A stretch of 64,000 nucleotides of DNA, from the NCBI RefSeq assembly GCF_019345465.1, contig NZ_JAHKRC010000010.1, positions 62,001 to 126,000 of the forward strand, written 5' to 3'. Positions 19,499 through 27,554 of this stretch are shown in pieces. Position numbers and translations under genes: made by a program. The stretch's first letter is position 1. Each line of letters starts with the position of its first letter. Under the pieces are notes generated by a model, which saw nothing but the letters and a program-made list of their open reading frames with translations, made no database searches and had not been told where the DNA came from. This DNA is from Pseudomonas sp. NKUCC02_KPG (GTDB lineage Bacteria; Pseudomonadota; Gammaproteobacteria; Pseudomonadales; Pseudomonadaceae).

Positions 19499-20074
19499 AT
19501 GACTGCCTACAGCCTGCCTGTGGTGATTGCCGCCCTGCTTGCCAGTTCAAGTGTGCTGGCGGCCTCTGACAACAACGCCGAGATCAATAACTCGGGTGCC
19601 AATTACCACGGCAACGTCACGATCAACCAGGCGGCGGGCGACCAGCAGCAACAAGTCAACATCCGCGCCATTGCCATCGGTACCGAGGCCAAAGCCTCAA
19701 CGTCCGTTACCCAGAAAATCAATACCCCGGCCGACCCTTCGCTTAATGCCAAGGCAGTCATTGGCGGCAACTCTTTCAGTAATGGCAGCGGTGTGATCGG
19801 TATCAACCAGTCCGCCGGAGCCAACAACCAGATGGTCAATACCGTGCGAGTCGGCATCAGTGCCCAGCCGCAAGGTATGGACGACAGCGCCCTGTCACAA
19901 CAGAACGTGGCGCTGGTACCAAACTCGGGAACCGCACCCCCCGCCAACGGCAGTCGCCAGGTCGTTACCAGCGATCAGGCCTTCACCGGCAGCCGAGGGG
20001 TGGTGCAGTTGAACCAGAGTGCAGGGGTGGGGAACCGCATGGCTAACACCCTGAATATACGGGTTGCTGACTGA
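19499..20074 (+). CDS. fapB: Functional amyloid minor subunit FapB
   Basis: A 191-residue protein with a signal peptide (VIAALLASSSVLAA) and three imperfect amyloid repeats containing GNVTINQAAG, GVIGINQSAG and GVVQLNQSAG, separated by linkers. FapB is the minor or nucleating fibril subunit. It follows fapA with almost no gap, indicating co-translation. Confidence 0.93.
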   Translation: MTAYSLPVVIAALLASSSVLAASDNNAEINNSGANYHGNVTINQAAGDQQQQVNIRAIAIGTEAKASTSVTQKINTPADPSLNAKAVIGGNSFSNGSGVIGINQSAGANNQMVNTVRVGISAQPQGMDDSALSQQNVALVPNSGTAPPANGSRQVVTSDQAFTGSRGVVQLNQSAGVGNRMANTLNIRVAD

Positions 20075-20143
20075 CCCAATAACAACGCAGTGCAATTAGA
20101 AAGTGCCAACACTTAACACACTAATGAAGCACGGAGAATCACC

Positions 20144-20932
20144 ATGAAACCTTCAAGCGCTCTGAAACCTCTGGCTTTCGCCATGGCCGCACTCCTGTCA
20201 GTAGCTGCACAAGCCGGTCACAACGATGGCCCACCACCACCTCCATCGAATCCACCGTCCTACACACTGGACCCTAATGCAGCGGCTGCAGCGCTTGTGA
20301 TTGACGTGCAAAACAGCAATCACAACAAAGTGACCAACAAAGCGATCAAAAACACCGCAACCGTCAAAGACTCGGTCAAAGGTGCTGAAGGCAACATGGG
20401 CGTCAACGCCGCCGCTGGCTCGGGCAACCAACAAGACAACGCCGTTGCGATCGCAACCGCTGACGAAACGTTTGTCTTTGGTACTGCTGCGTCCCTGACC
20501 AGTGCAACCCAGACCAACAGTCACAACAACGATCATAACTACGGCACCCAAAACAACGCCATGCTCAAAAGCTCGGGCAATGGCAGTTCAGGCAACGTGG
20601 GTATAAACGTGGCTGCGGGCGACTTCAACCAACAGAAAAACAACCTGGCCATCGCCGTATCCAATGGCCGCATTGCTTCCGCAGGCGCAGCCGCTACCCA
20701 AACCTCCAATAACCTCTCGGTTATCAACGAGGCTGGTGCGTCTTACCTGAGCAATGTGAATACCTGGGGCCCAAGCTGGAGCCACAACAAAACCCCGGTC
20801 ATCAACAACGCCACCATGGACCATTCGTTCAATGGCATGTCGGGTAATGGTGGTGCCAACATCGCGGCCGGTGTGGGCAACCAACAAAGCAACTCGCTGT
20901 CCATCGCTGCAGGTTGCAAAGTCTGCATGTAA
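20144..20932 (+). CDS. fapC: Functional amyloid major subunit FapC
   Basis: A 262-residue protein with a signal peptide ending at QAGHND, a proline-rich stretch, and three amyloid repeats. The repeat cores are GNMGVNAAAGSGNQQ, GNVGINVAAGDFNQQ and GNGGANIAAGVGNQQ, with linkers rich in Asn, Thr and Ser. The C terminus carries the family CxxC motif (GCKVC). FapC is the main extracellular fibril protein for biofilms. CACGGAGA precedes the ATG, and a strong hairpin follows the stop. Confidence 0.95.
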   Translation: MKPSSALKPLAFAMAALLSVAAQAGHNDGPPPPPSNPPSYTLDPNAAAAALVIDVQNSNHNKVTNKAIKNTATVKDSVKGAEGNMGVNAAAGSGNQQDNAVAIATADETFVFGTAASLTSATQTNSHNNDHNYGTQNNAMLKSSGNGSSGNVGINVAAGDFNQQKNNLAIAVSNGRIASAGAAATQTSNNLSVINEAGASYLSNVNTWGPSWSHNKTPVINNATMDHSFNGMSGNGGANIAAGVGNQQSNSLSIAAGCKVCM

Positions 20933-20947
20933 TAGCGACGGTAAAGG

Positions 20948-20975
20948 AGGGTCTCGTTTACGAGACCCTTTCTCT
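20948..20975 (+). terminator. Hairpin between fapC and fapD
   Basis: AGGGTCTCG (20948-20956), loop TTTA, CGAGACCCT (20961-20969), then TTCTCTTC. A perfect 9-bp stem with a weak pyrimidine tail fits a partial terminator or RNA-stability element. It would favour fapABC over fapDEF messages. Confidence 0.7.
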
Positions 20976-20995
20976 TCATACAAGGCGTATCAATC

Positions 20996-21685
20996 ATGCG
21001 TATTGTCGCCCTCGCCCTCATGCTTGGCTTGACCGGAATCACCGGGATGACCCAAGCCGCACAAATGTCCGTCGCCGCCATGCCTGGCGGCAATCTGGTT
21101 TTCAAACAGGTACAGAGCATTCGTGAGCGGCGCTTCAAGGACATCGTCGAACAAAAGACCGACTTCAGTTGCGGCGCGGCAGCACTGGCTACCGTATTGC
21201 GCCAGGCCTACTGGCTGGACGTCGACGAAGACCAGATCATCAAAGGGATGCTGAAGAACGCAGATCAGGACCTGGTGCGCGTTCAGGGTTTTTCAATGCT
21301 CGACATGAAGCGCTACGTTGAAAGTATCGGCATGCGCGCCCGGGGTTACAGAATTCCTGCGCAAAGCCTGGAGAGTGTGAACATCCCCGTGGTGGTACTG
21401 CTGGAGATCCGTGGCTACAAGCATTTTGTCGTCCTGCAACGCACCCAGAAAGACTGGGTTTACATCGGCGACCCTGTACTTGGCCACAAACGTTATTCCC
21501 ATGACGATTTTATCAAAGGCTGGAATGGCATCGTGTTTGCCATCATCGGCCCCGGTTACGACAAAACCAACGCCCTACTGTCGCCCCCTGCTCCGCTGAC
21601 AGCAAAAAACCAGCTGGACGGTTTCAGTCCGGTAAAAGATGCAGAGCTCATGGACTTTGGTTTTATTCAAAGCGACTTTTTTTAG
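20996..21685 (+). CDS. fapD: FapD, C39-like peptidase of the amyloid system
   Basis: A 229-residue protein with a signal peptide (IVALALMLGLTGITG) and a C39 papain-like fold. Catalytic Cys59 lies in DFSCGAAAL, His143 in YKHFVVLQ and Asp159 in IGDPVLGH, so all three expected residues are present. It is a periplasmic cysteine protease required for Fap secretion in other pseudomonads. It lies downstream of the fapC hairpin. Confidence 0.93.
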   Translation: MRIVALALMLGLTGITGMTQAAQMSVAAMPGGNLVFKQVQSIRERRFKDIVEQKTDFSCGAAALATVLRQAYWLDVDEDQIIKGMLKNADQDLVRVQGFSMLDMKRYVESIGMRARGYRIPAQSLESVNIPVVVLLEIRGYKHFVVLQRTQKDWVYIGDPVLGHKRYSHDDFIKGWNGIVFAIIGPGYDKTNALLSPPAPLTAKNQLDGFSPVKDAELMDFGFIQSDFF

Positions 21686-21730
21686 GTGCGCCAAGCATGA
21701 CTACGGAGCTGCGCGCTCCTGGAGCAGCAC

Positions 21731-22471
21731 ATGAAAACTCCAATCTGGCTGATTGCCGCCTGCCTGGCGGCCAGTCTGCCCGCCCAGGCCGCATCGACCT
21801 TTAAACCGGTCGAATTGAAAGACAATGAAATGTCCGAGTTGCGTGGACGTTATGTCATGCCCGGACGAATTATCAGTTTCGGCATTGTAATGAACAGTAC
21901 CTGGACCAGCAGTAATGGCGGCGTAGTGGGTGCCAGCACCACCATGTATGTGCAAAACACCATTGAGCCCAAGTTCTATGTCTCCACTTACAGTTCTGCC
22001 GGTAATGGCCCCACCGGATCACCCGGTACCGGCTCGGTGACCGGTGGCGTGGGCTTGACCACGGGCCAGGGCGTCACCCAGAGCGTGCGGGCTGCGGGGG
22101 ATTACAACAGCGCTTACAACAATGTCGATATCAATGTGACCGAGGCCAATCAGGCACCTGCGGTGAATCAGCAAGGCGTGTTGCTGACCGCCAACAACCC
22201 GATTACCCAAACAGGCGGCGCAGGTAACTTGACGGTGTCTGCCGTAAACGGAGGCATCCAACTAGCGATTCAGGCTAACAACAATCAAGGCAATTCACTG
22301 CAACAAATAGCCCAAGGGGGCGTGTTGCAGAGCACAACACTGTTGGGGGGCGGCAACATGGTTAATAACATGACCCAACTGAATGTGGTGTTGCGCAATA
22401 ACATGCCAAGTCCCGGTGCACTCGATTGCAATCTTAGTCAGCTAAAAGGACTACGCAATATGGGATATTGA
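21731..22471 (+). CDS. fapE: Functional amyloid protein FapE
   Basis: A 246-residue protein with a signal ([16 protein letters not shown]), a conserved [15 protein letters not shown] segment and a Gly/Asn/Thr-rich body. The body carries fap-like repeats and a cysteine near the C terminus (GALDCNLSQ). FapE is a minor fibril-associated secreted component. GGAGCAGCAC precedes the ATG. Confidence 0.9.
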   Translation: MKTPIWLIAACLAASLPAQAASTFKPVELKDNEMSELRGRYVMPGRIISFGIVMNSTWTSSNGGVVGASTTMYVQNTIEPKFYVSTYSSAGNGPTGSPGTGSVTGGVGLTTGQGVTQSVRAAGDYNSAYNNVDINVTEANQAPAVNQQGVLLTANNPITQTGGAGNLTVSAVNGGIQLAIQANNNQGNSLQQIAQGGVLQSTTLLGGGNMVNNMTQLNVVLRNNMPSPGALDCNLSQLKGLRNMGY

Positions 22472-22517
22472 ACTACGCTCAGGCCCTACGACTTGGCTTA
22501 TCTGGACGGCTTATTTC

Positions 22518-23813
22518 ATGCACCGATCGTTTACCTTTCGCGCAGTTGTATGCATGAGCACTATTTTCCCATCAGCACTGCTGTATGCAGCACCTGGTTC
22601 GGACGTAGAGCTACTAAAACAAGAATTACTGGAGCTACGCCAACGTTACGATCAGCAGCAAAAAGCCCTGGCTGTGCTTGAGCAACGTGTTCGTCAAGTT
22701 GAAGACCAGCCTGCAACACCTGCTCCACGTCGCCTGGCCAAATCCCCGGCCGACATGAAAGGCAACCAGACAGTTGCAGGCGCCAGTACCACTGGCGCAG
22801 CCGTTGCTGCAGGCGGCAGTTCCTACGGGACCGCCTTGAAGGATGACTCCGCACCGGCCCAGAGTGTGGTCAACCTTTACGACGAAGCCAGCGGCTTCTT
22901 CGGCGGTGGCAAGTTCAGTTTCGAAACAGGCGTTACCTATTCCCGTTATGACACCCGCCAGCTGATCCTGAACGGCTTCCTGGCCCTGGACTCGATCTTT
23001 CTGGGCAACCTGAACCTGGACCGGATCAAGGCCGACAACTGGACGCTGGATCTGACCGGCCGCTACAACCTGGATAACCGCTGGCAGTTCGACGTCAACG
23101 TACCGGTGGTCTACCGTGAATCGACTTACCAGTCCGGCGGTGCCAACGGCGGTGATGCCCAGGCGACTTCCGAGCAAACCGTCACGCGTGACCCGACCAT
23201 TGGTGACGTCAACTTCGGTGTCGCCTACAAGTTCCTCGATGAGTCGGTAAACACCCCGGATGCGGTGTTCAGCGTGCGGGTCAAGGCCCCTACGGGCAAG
23301 GATCCGTTCGGGATCAAGCTGGTTCAGTCGCCTGACAACACCAACGTATTCACCCCTGAAGACCTGCCGACCGGTAATGGTGTGTGGTCCATCAGCCCTG
23401 CCATCTCCCTGGTCAAGACCTTCGACCCGGCCGTACTGTTCGGCACCCTCTCCTACACCCACAACCTTGAAGAGTCCTTTGACGACATCAGCTCAACGCA
23501 AAATCTGAAGCAGCCTGGCAAGGTCAAACTGGGTGACAGCTTCCAGATTGGCGCGGGTGTGGCGTTCGCCCTCAACGAGAAGATGAGTATGTCGTTCTCG
23601 GTGTCTGACCTGATTCAGAAAAAGAGCAAACTCAAGCAGGATGGCGGGGACTGGCAAACAGTCACCACCAGTGATGCCAACGCAGGCTACTTCAACGTCG
23701 GCATGACGGTTGCCGCCACCAACAACCTGACCATCGTGCCAAACCTGTCGATTGGCCTGACTGACGATGCACCGGACTTCACCTTCAGCCTGAAATTCCC
23801 GTACTACTTCTAA
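22518..23813 (+). CDS. fapF: FapF outer-membrane amyloid secretion channel
   Basis: A 431-residue protein. A signal peptide is followed by a short coiled coil (about residues 25-65, [19 protein letters not shown]), a linker, and a C-terminal beta-barrel with alternating hydrophobic strands ending in FSLKFPYYF. FapF forms the trimeric outer-membrane pore exporting FapB, FapC and FapE. A methionine 12 codons in could be an alternative start. A terminator follows. Confidence 0.93.
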   Translation: MHRSFTFRAVVCMSTIFPSALLYAAPGSDVELLKQELLELRQRYDQQQKALAVLEQRVRQVEDQPATPAPRRLAKSPADMKGNQTVAGASTTGAAVAAGGSSYGTALKDDSAPAQSVVNLYDEASGFFGGGKFSFETGVTYSRYDTRQLILNGFLALDSIFLGNLNLDRIKADNWTLDLTGRYNLDNRWQFDVNVPVVYRESTYQSGGANGGDAQATSEQTVTRDPTIGDVNFGVAYKFLDESVNTPDAVFSVRVKAPTGKDPFGIKLVQSPDNTNVFTPEDLPTGNGVWSISPAISLVKTFDPAVLFGTLSYTHNLEESFDDISSTQNLKQPGKVKLGDSFQIGAGVAFALNEKMSMSFSVSDLIQKKSKLKQDGGDWQTVTTSDANAGYFNVGMTVAATNNLTIVPNLSIGLTDDAPDFTFSLKFPYYF

Positions 23814-23823
23814 GCCGCACAAA

Positions 23824-23860
23824 AAGGCCCGCCGCGTTCAAACGCGGCGGGCCTTCTGTT
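23824..23860. terminator. Bidirectional terminator between fapF and the sigma-54 activator
   Basis: A 15-bp perfect stem (AAGGCCCGCCGCGTT at 23824-23838, inverted at 23841-23855) has T-rich sequence on one side and A-rich on the other. It serves the convergent fapF and regulator genes. Confidence 0.92.
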
Positions 23861-23862
23861 TT

Positions 23863-25188
23863 TCAGCGGATATTATGCTTATGCAACAACCGGTAAAACG
23901 TAGGTCGCGACACCCCCAACACCCTGGCTGCCACACTCAGGTTATCGCTATGGCGGTGTAACACCTCGCACAGGGCCTGGCGTTCCGCGCGGTCCTTGTA
24001 CTCTTCAAGTGTGCTCATCTCACCGACAAACAGCGGACTGGAGTCCAGCCCCAGGTCATGGGCCTCGATCTGGCGACCTTCAGCCAGTACCAATCCACGG
24101 CGCACACGGTTGGCAAGCTCGCGCACATTGCCGGGCCAGCCGTGATTGCCCATGGCAATCAATGCATCATCACTGAAACTGCGCGGCCGACGGCCCGTCT
24201 CCAGGCTGTAGTAACGGGCAAAGTGACTCGCCAACATGGCCAGATCGCCATGACGTTCACGCAGTGGCGCCGTGATCACCTGCAATACATTCAACCGGTA
24301 GTACAAGTCTTCCCGAAAGCGCCCCCTCACAATGGCGGCCTCCAGATCGACGTGAGTGGCCGCAAGGACGCGCACGTCAACCGGGATCGGCTGACTGCCA
24401 CCGACCCTCTCAATGTGTTTTTCCTGCAAGAAACGCAACAGATTGGCTTGCAGCTCCATCGGCAGATCGCCGATTTCATCCAGAAAAAGCGTGCCGCCAT
24501 TGGCCGCCTCTATCCGTCCGATCTTGCGCTGATGAGCGCCCGTGAACGCGCCTTTCTCATGACCGAAGAGTTCCGACTGGATCAAATGATCGGGAATGGA
24601 TCCGCAGTTGATCGCGACAAAAGGTTTGCCATTGCGCTGGGATTGCCGATGCAGGGTGCGCGCGACCAGCTCTTTGCCGGTGCCGCTTTCACCCCGAATC
24701 AAGATCGGGGACTGGGTGGGGGCAAACTTGCTCAGGATTTTGCGCAGATCGCGCATGGATCGGCTGTCTCCGAGCAGCTCATCCTCTTGGGGCAAAGTGA
24801 GCGGTGAGGCCTGACCCCGTAAGCAGGCCATGCCAAAGGCCCGGCCAAGCGTGACCTGAACCCGCGAGACATCGAAGGGCAAGGTGTGAAAGTCAAAAAA
24901 CCATTCACAGACAAAGTCCCCCACATTCCTCAGTTTAAGGACGTCGGGGGTCAGCACCGCAATCCACTCGGTGCCGCTGCGACTGATCATGTCTTTAACC
25001 GCTTCAGGACGCTCGAGGTGGGACGGCTGAAGCCGGAACAGGCCAACATCACACGAACGGTCAATAACACTTGCCAGCGTGCAACTGTCCACCGACCAGC
25101 CTATGGTTCGCAAACCAGGGAGTATTTCATGGCAATCTTCACAGGGATCAACGACCAGCAGACGTCGGGGGGATGACATCGTGAGCAT
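23863..25188 (-). CDS. Sigma-54-dependent transcriptional activator (NtrC/VpsR type)
   Basis: The protein has 441 residues from the ATG at 25188, chosen because AAGGAA precedes it; a longer frame to 25245 lacks such a site. A divergent N-terminal receiver-like domain is followed by an AAA+ core with Walker A GESGTGKE, an intact GAFTGA sigma-54 loop and FLDEIGDLP. A Fis-type helix-turn-helix lies at the C terminus (LSVAARVLGVSRPTFYRLL). No canonical phosphoacceptor pattern is obvious, as in VpsR-like regulators. It is convergent with fapABCDEF, which has a candidate -24/-12 promoter, so it may activate fap; this is inferred. Confidence 0.88.
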   Translation of the reverse strand: MLTMSSPRRLLVVDPCEDCHEILPGLRTIGWSVDSCTLASVIDRSCDVGLFRLQPSHLERPEAVKDMISRSGTEWIAVLTPDVLKLRNVGDFVCEWFFDFHTLPFDVSRVQVTLGRAFGMACLRGQASPLTLPQEDELLGDSRSMRDLRKILSKFAPTQSPILIRGESGTGKELVARTLHRQSQRNGKPFVAINCGSIPDHLIQSELFGHEKGAFTGAHQRKIGRIEAANGGTLFLDEIGDLPMELQANLLRFLQEKHIERVGGSQPIPVDVRVLAATHVDLEAAIVRGRFREDLYYRLNVLQVITAPLRERHGDLAMLASHFARYYSLETGRRPRSFSDDALIAMGNHGWPGNVRELANRVRRGLVLAEGRQIEAHDLGLDSSPLFVGEMSTLEEYKDRAERQALCEVLHRHSDNLSVAARVLGVSRPTFYRLLHKHNIR

Positions 25189-25519
25189 GACTGTTCCTTG
25201 GCGCCAAAAAATTAAAAAATCAATAAAAACAGTCCTTTGTTCCATCCAAGCGTAACGTTAGCAAGGCTGTGGGAGCTTTCAGGATCTTTTCTTTATATCC
25301 CTAATAGCCAATTGAGCGGTGTGCACTCAATTGGATAATCAAAAGGGTGTTTGCGAGCGCAAAAAATTGATTTGGATCAGTCGGGTAAAAAAACTTTTAA
25401 AAAAGTAGGAAAAGTGTGTGACCTGATGCCGGTCTGAGGTCATCAGTACAAGTAAGCAACCGAACGGTAAGCCCAGCCGACGGTTAATCATTTGATGGGC
25501 ATACTTGAGAGAAAACCCT
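25189..25519. promoter_or_regulatory. AT-rich intergenic region with two dyads
   Basis: About 330 bp without a gene. It holds a perfect 9-bp inverted repeat CCAATTGAG/CTCAATTGG (25308-25316, 25326-25334) with 18-bp centre spacing. A second small dyad TTTGCG/CGCAAA lies at 25350-25363. The region supplies promoters for the sigma-54 activator (left) and a small conserved gene (right). Confidence 0.45.
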
Positions 25520-25786
25520 ATGAACGCCCCGCTCCGTTTCAACGAAGCACTTTTGATTGCCGGCCACGCCTTTGAACCGTTTCAATGCGTCGCCTGGGCT
25601 GCACAAGATGGTCACGGCGAGTTGAGCCTGACGGTCATTGACCGCACCAACACCCGTATCGGCCGCAAACAGATCCCGCGCAGCGCCTGCGCAGACGCCG
25701 CCCAACTCGAAAGCCTGCTGGCTCAAGCCCGCGCCGAGATCAGCAGCGAAGGCTACACCCTGCAACCCTGGGTAATGCCTGCATAA
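25520..25786 (+). CDS. Small conserved hypothetical protein
   Basis: An 88-residue soluble protein starting MNAPLRFNEALLIAGHAFEPF. A frame five codons longer lacks support. It has no signal peptide or membrane segment. The body looks like a small alpha/beta domain (ELSLTVIDRTNTRIGRKQIPRSA) ending in a helical segment and GYTLQPWVMPA. I do not recognise a functional family. Coding character is good and it ends just before a hairpin. Confidence 0.7.
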   Translation: MNAPLRFNEALLIAGHAFEPFQCVAWAAQDGHGELSLTVIDRTNTRIGRKQIPRSACADAAQLESLLAQARAEISSEGYTLQPWVMPA

Positions 25787-25807
25787 GGCTGCCAGATTGC
25801 CCCTCCT

Positions 25808-25831
25808 TGCGGGAGCACACTTGCTCCCGCA
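25808..25831. terminator. Hairpin between convergent genes
   Basis: TGCGGGAGCA (25808-25817), loop CACT, TGCTCCCGCA (25822-25831). The perfect 10-bp stem resembles a diverged REP. It lies between the small hypothetical gene and the convergent VWA gene. Confidence 0.7.
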
Positions 25832-25845
25832 GGGGTAGTTGGCCT

Positions 25846-26478
25846 CTAGCCATCAATGTGCACGTATTCTGCCTTCAACTCCGCCGCCAATTGAGGCGCG
25901 CGACCGAGACGAATCGGCCCCCGTTCGATATCGATCAACAGCCCCGGGCAGCTGATTTCGGGCAACACCGACCACTCTTTCAAACGGCCATCGGTCACTA
26001 GCAAAAATCGCTGCTGCTCCTGCGGCAACTGCTTGCGCCGCCGATCAAGCCACTTCGCGACTTCCTGCAGGGCCTGAAGCAACGGTGTACCACCACCGGC
26101 GCCCAGCTGTGCCAGCCACTCATTGAGCGCCGCCGAAGCCTTTACCCCCGTGACCTGCCACTCAGGCGAATTGCCGCTGGCCGTCATCACGGCCACCCGG
26201 GCACGCTGGCGATACGCATCCTCGAACAACTGGGCGAGCAGCCCCTTGGCATCACTCAGGGCCTGATGCCGCCGGGTTGAAGCCGATGCATCCACCACCA
26301 CCAACCACAGTTCCCGGGCGGCGCTTTTGCGGGTTTTATGGCGCAGATCTGCGCGCAGACGTGGACGGCCACGGAGCAAGGTTTGCACCCAATCGACCAT
26401 CCCGCTGCCGGCACTGAGGCTTGCGCCCAGTTTGCCCGTAGCGAGGTGACCCGCCTGGGGTCTGGCATCCGCCCCCAC
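25846..26478 (-). CDS. VWA-domain protein, chelatase-associated
   Basis: A 210-residue protein from a GTG at 26478. The frame stays open 16 codons further into the preceding gene, so the true start could be slightly upstream. It carries a von Willebrand A domain with the MIDAS motif DASAST and the TDG segment (LLVTDGRLKEW). It matches the C-terminal half of ChlD/BchD. With the AAA protein encoded just upstream it would form the motor complex for CobN-type metal insertion in the cytoplasm. Confidence 0.82.
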   Translation of the reverse strand: MGADARPQAGHLATGKLGASLSAGSGMVDWVQTLLRGRPRLRADLRHKTRKSAARELWLVVVDASASTRRHQALSDAKGLLAQLFEDAYRQRARVAVMTASGNSPEWQVTGVKASAALNEWLAQLGAGGGTPLLQALQEVAKWLDRRRKQLPQEQQRFLLVTDGRLKEWSVLPEISCPGLLIDIERGPIRLGRAPQLAAELKAEYVHIDG

Positions 26479-26498
26479 ATCGGATCGGGGACGAATGC

Positions 26499-27506
26499 CT
26501 AAGGCTTTTTTGGCCAGCTCGGCACTTCACGGCGCGCACCCATCGCCTGGGTCTGTGCTGGCAACTCGCCCCACTGGCCCTGGCCGGAACCGGATGAAGG
26601 CGTGCTGGATTGAGGCTGTGAGTGCGGCTGCTCCGGTGTCGGTGCCTGGCCCGTCTGCTCCCGCCGCCGATGACGCAAGGCAAACTCAGCCACCGCATCG
26701 ATGTCTTCAAGGCTGATTGCCGTGGCGCCACGCCAGGCTGCATGGGCCCGTGCAGCACGCAGCCACACCAGATCGGCACGCATACCGTCGACCGCCGCTG
26801 CAAAACAGCGCTCGGCAATCACCGCGAGCGATTGATCGTCCAGGGCGATGCAGGCCAGCAATCCCCGTGCATGTTCGCAGCGTTGGCGCAGGGCCGTCTG
26901 CGCCTCTGCCCACTGTGCGCAAAACCCCTGGGGGTCTGCGTCAAAGGCCAGGCGCCGACGGATAATGTGTGCCCGTTCGGCCGGTTGCGGCAGACCGCTC
27001 ATGACCACGTTCAGCCCAAAGCGGTCAAGCAGTTGAGGACGCAACTCCCCCTCTTCCGGGTTCATGGTGCCAATCAGGACAAAACGCGCAGCATGCCGAT
27101 GGGAGATGCCATCGCGCTCGACCACATTGGTACCGCTTGCGGCCACATCCAGCAGCACATCCACCAAATGGTCTGCAAGCAAATTCACTTCGTCGACATA
27201 CAGCACGCCGCCATCGGCCTTGGCCAACACACCCGGTGAAAACTGCGCCTTGCCTTGCCCGAGTGCGGCGTCCAGATCGAGGGTGCCGACCAGACGCTCT
27301 TCAGTGGCACCCAGTGGCAGGGTCACGAACTGGCCGCTGGCGAGCAGATCAGCCAGCCCCCGGGCCAGGGTAGATTTGGCCATGCCACGGGGACCTTCGA
27401 TCAGCACGCCGCCAATCCTGGGGTCGATGGCCGTGAGGCACAGCGCAAGCTTCAACGAGTCCGCGCCGACCACCGCCGATAACGGGAAATGCGGGGTGTC
27501 AGTCAT
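26499..27506 (-). CDS. Chelatase AAA+ ATPase (ChlI/BchI-like)
   Basis: The protein has 335 residues from the ATG at 27506. Walker [10 protein letters not shown], Walker [11 protein letters not shown] and the sensor segment [20 protein letters not shown] are typical of magnesium/cobalt chelatase ATPases. The C-terminal quarter is Gln/Ser/Pro-rich, resembling the linker of ChlD. It supplies ATP-driven remodelling to CobN together with the VWA protein, standing in for CobS/CobT. It is the third gene of the riboswitch-controlled operon. Confidence 0.9.
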   Translation of the reverse strand: MTDTPHFPLSAVVGADSLKLALCLTAIDPRIGGVLIEGPRGMAKSTLARGLADLLASGQFVTLPLGATEERLVGTLDLDAALGQGKAQFSPGVLAKADGGVLYVDEVNLLADHLVDVLLDVAASGTNVVERDGISHRHAARFVLIGTMNPEEGELRPQLLDRFGLNVVMSGLPQPAERAHIIRRRLAFDADPQGFCAQWAEAQTALRQRCEHARGLLACIALDDQSLAVIAERCFAAAVDGMRADLVWLRAARAHAAWRGATAISLEDIDAVAEFALRHRRREQTGQAPTPEQPHSQPQSSTPSSGSGQGQWGELPAQTQAMGARREVPSWPKKP

Positions 27507-27554
27507 GTTTTCGGGTTCCAAATCGTAGAATGTTGATCGACTTCAAAAAGCCCT

